The notes under the pieces were generated by a model. The model ran no database searches, was not told the origin of the DNA, and saw only the letters and a list, made by a program, of their open reading frames with translations. From NCBI GenBank assembly GCA_041595355.1, contig JBFHKO010000137.1:1-6971 (forward strand): 6,971 nucleotides of DNA, written 5' to 3'. Below, in pieces: positions 5,745 through 6,971 of the stretch; the stretch's first letter is position 1; the number at the start of each line of letters is the position of its first letter. The stretch is from JBFHKO01 sp041595355. Its GTDB lineage: Bacteria; Pseudomonadota; Gammaproteobacteria; Enterobacterales; Aeromonadaceae. A program made the translations under genes and the position numbers.

Positions 5745-6242
5745 ATGTTGGTTAGCATCAATAAAATTCTCTACAGTACCGACCTGTCAAAAGGCTCGGC
5801 CGAAGCATTCAAATATGCGCTGTTTCTGGCCAAAACCACCGGCGCCGACATCCATATCCTGCATGTACTGGAAAAGCTCTCCAGCGAAGCGAGGATGACG
5901 CTGGAGGCCTATGTGATGGACGTCCAGGACCGAAAACGGATGCTCGAAAACCGCCACAGCCAGGCCCAGGCCCGCATCCAGCAGGATCAGGATGCCTTCT
6001 GGGCCGCGCTGCCCGAGGAGGATCAGGACGCCAAGCTGAAGATCAAATCCGTGAACGTGATCGAATCCTTCCCGGCGGAGGCGATTCTCAAGCTGTCGCG
6101 CAAGCTCGAGGTCGATCTCATCGTGATGGGCACCCACGAAAAGGGGGTCGTGGAGACCTTCCTCGGCAGCGTCGCCAAGAGCGTGTTGTCCCGCTCGCGC
6201 ATCCCCGTGCTGGTGGTGCCGCTGCCAGAGCGGCAATCTTGA
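5745..6242 (+). CDS. Universal stress protein (UspA domain), TRAP-linked
   Basis: This 165-residue cytoplasmic protein is a single Usp domain. It opens with KILYSTDLSKGSAEAFKYAL (7-26), then DIHILHVLEK (35-44), and ends with LIVMGTHEKGVVETFLGSVA (125-144) and RIPVLVVPLP (152-161). Residues 46-95 form a long charged, probably helical insert. The usual ATP loop G-2X-G-9X-G(S/T) is altered: G129-T-H is followed by E132 instead of Gly, and only eight residues separate it from G141-S142, so nucleotide binding may be changed. ATG at 5745 is chosen because AAGGAG (5730-5735) precedes it by 9 nt; an upstream in-frame ATG at 5676 lies inside dctM. Usp genes follow TRAP operons in other bacteria; TeaD, which regulates the ectoine transporter TeaABC, is the model. 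A regulatory role on this transporter is inferred. Confidence 0.9.
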   Translation: MLVSINKILYSTDLSKGSAEAFKYALFLAKTTGADIHILHVLEKLSSEARMTLEAYVMDVQDRKRMLENRHSQAQARIQQDQDAFWAALPEEDQDAKLKIKSVNVIESFPAEAILKLSRKLEVDLIVMGTHEKGVVETFLGSVAKSVLSRSRIPVLVVPLPERQS

Positions 6243-6260
6243 TTTCCCCCCGCTCTTTTT
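6227..6260 (+). terminator. Probable intrinsic terminator of the dctPQM-usp operon
   Basis: AGAGCGG (6227-6233), within the last usp codons, pairs perfectly with CCGCTCT (6250-6256), and the stem runs into TTTTT (6256-6260). The loop is long (16 nt), which lowers the confidence, but position and T run fit the end of the operon. Confidence 0.6.
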
Positions 6261-6620
6261 GACTATTCCGGCGCGCGGCTCGTCATGACGCAATGGCTGT
6301 TTTCAGCCAGACCGGCGGCGCCTGGCTCAAGCCAACCCTTGGCACCACAAAAAGCTGGGGTTGGCGCTAAACGGTCAGACGTCGTAATTGCATACTGGGC
6401 GCAAGGTTAGGCCCCATGACTGACTGAATGAAAAATGGGACCCGGGAAATGGCTGCCGCGCCCCATCAGGGCACAGGCTGCGTGATATTTGCAATTGACG
6501 CTCACGTTCAACGCCTGATTTATCTTTTGATGCCTGACGCATCTGAAAAAATAGGCAACAACCGATGCAGATTTGTCGTGAAAGACAGGTCCTCTCGATT
6601 ATTTGGAGGCGGAAAATAGA
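6243..6620 (+). other. Gene-free leader region upstream of the SerC-family gene
   Basis: I see no supportable gene in these 378 bp. A 63-codon frame at 6428-6619 lacks a Shine-Dalgarno and any recognisable family. The region holds GC-rich pairing segments: the 6331-6365 repeat, GGGC/GCCC at 6397-6414 and CCCAT/ATGGG at 6413-6439. TTGACG (6495-6500) is a possible -35, with only weak -10 candidates 18-20 bp away (TTTATC at 6519-6524, TATCTT at 6521-6526). GATGC-CTGAC-GCATC (6529-6543) lies just downstream and could be an operator. It does not match a riboswitch I recognise. Confidence 0.55.
6331..6365 (+). repeat. Inverted repeat with alternative pairing
   Basis: GCCAACCC (6331-6338) pairs perfectly with GGGTTGGC (6358-6365) across 19 nt. 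Two competing short hairpins use the same bases: TGGC-TCAA-GCCA (6323-6334) and GCCAA-CCC-TTGGC (6331-6343). No T run follows the long stem. The mutually exclusive pairings recall an RNA switch or a processing structure, but this is only suggestive. Confidence 0.4.
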
Positions 6621-6971
6621 ATGACTACCCACACCCACGGAAATACAGCTATCCATCCGGCCCTGGTTGGCTCACTCAGCTCCACCGCCCCGTCCGATGC
6701 GGTCATCAACTTCAGTCCCGGCCCCACCTCACTGCCCAAGGCGGTGGAACAGGAGATAGCGGCCAGTTTCAGCAAGCCGGGACTCACCTCCCTGGCGCTG
6801 TCTCACCGCTCGCCCGAATTCATGGCCATCCTCGACCACGCCATCGCCTCGGCCAGACGGGTGATGGCCATCCCCGACGATTACGTGGTGCTGTTCACCC
6901 ATGGCGGCGGCCACGGCCAGTTTGCCGCCCTGCCGCTGAACCTCTGCCAGGCGCCCTCCGACCTGGCCACC
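6621..6971 (+). CDS. serC: SerC-family aminotransferase (phosphoserine aminotransferase-like), C-terminus cut by window edge
   Basis: The 117 codons to the right edge align with the N-terminal part of phosphoserine aminotransferase, a class V PLP enzyme that converts 3-phosphohydroxypyruvate and glutamate to phosphoserine. Visible markers are INFSPGPTSLPKAV (29-42), the substrate-binding ALSHRSPEF (His-Arg conserved), IPDDYVVLFTHGGGHGQFAA and LPLNL. The PLP lysine lies beyond the window. Compared with E. coli SerC, about 24 extra residues precede the conserved start, the segment before SHR is shorter, and GGGRGQ reads GGGHGQ. Conserved sequence begins well after ATG 6621, but GGAGG (6605-6609) 11 nt upstream supports this start. 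Lying next to a transporter operon on the same strand, it may be the housekeeping enzyme or a paralogue acting on an imported compound; the sequence does not decide. Confidence 0.85.
   Translation, partial: MTTHTHGNTAIHPALVGSLSSTAPSDAVINFSPGPTSLPKAVEQEIAASFSKPGLTSLALSHRSPEFMAILDHAIASARRVMAIPDDYVVLFTHGGGHGQFAALPLNLCQAPSDLAT

Noticed and set aside
2641..6242. Assignment as an ectoine transporter (TeaABCD)
   Set aside because: Gene order fits, but the receptor does not look particularly like TeaA, and no ectoine-degradation gene is in the window.
6428..6619. 63-codon frame ending one base before the SerC-family start
   Set aside because: No Shine-Dalgarno and no recognisable sequence; the close end is probably coincidence.

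Overview
The window is about 7 kb of GC-rich bacterial DNA, most like a gammaproteobacterium, perhaps a marine or Aeromonadaceae-type organism. This rests on impressions: the YdfG-like and SerC-like protein sequences, the strong Shine-Dalgarno sites and the compact intrinsic terminators. I cannot name the genus. I see no mobile elements, CRISPR arrays, or rRNA or tRNA genes.

Left part (1-2226, minus strand). A YdfG-like short-chain dehydrogenase is cut by the left edge and reads from 444 toward base 1. It has its own candidate promoter and a palindromic operator-like site. A MocR-type regulator (winged-helix DNA-binding domain fused to a PLP-dependent aminotransferase-like domain) occupies 727-2226 and ends in a strong intrinsic terminator at 646-690.

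Middle (2227-2640). The 414-bp divergent control region between the regulator and the transporter is rich in signals. It holds a nine-G tract touching the regulator's start codon, repeated CTGG-type elements, a sigma-54-like element, small palindromes and an IHF-like site in a 35-bp A/T tract. Just before dctP is a hairpin that buries a perfect Shine-Dalgarno in front of an ATG-TAA start-stop pair.

Right part (2641-6242, plus strand). This is a complete TRAP transporter operon: dctP (periplasmic binding protein), dctQ (small membrane subunit) and dctM (large membrane subunit), followed by a universal stress protein gene. An intrinsic terminator lies between dctP and dctQ, dctQ and dctM overlap by 8 bp, and a 12-bp hairpin separates dctM from the stress protein. 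This order resembles the TeaABC-TeaD ectoine system in layout, but nothing here proves an ectoine substrate.

Right edge (6243-6971). After a probable terminator and a structured, gene-free leader of 378 bp comes the first 117 codons of a SerC-family (phosphoserine aminotransferase) protein. It carries an N-terminal extension and an Arg-to-His change in the usual GGGRGQ motif.

Inference: the MocR regulator probably senses an amino compound or its PLP adduct and controls uptake of a small carboxylated (amino or hydroxy) acid by the TRAP system. The SerC-like aminotransferase, and perhaps the dehydrogenase, may process it. The substrate is not determined by the sequence.
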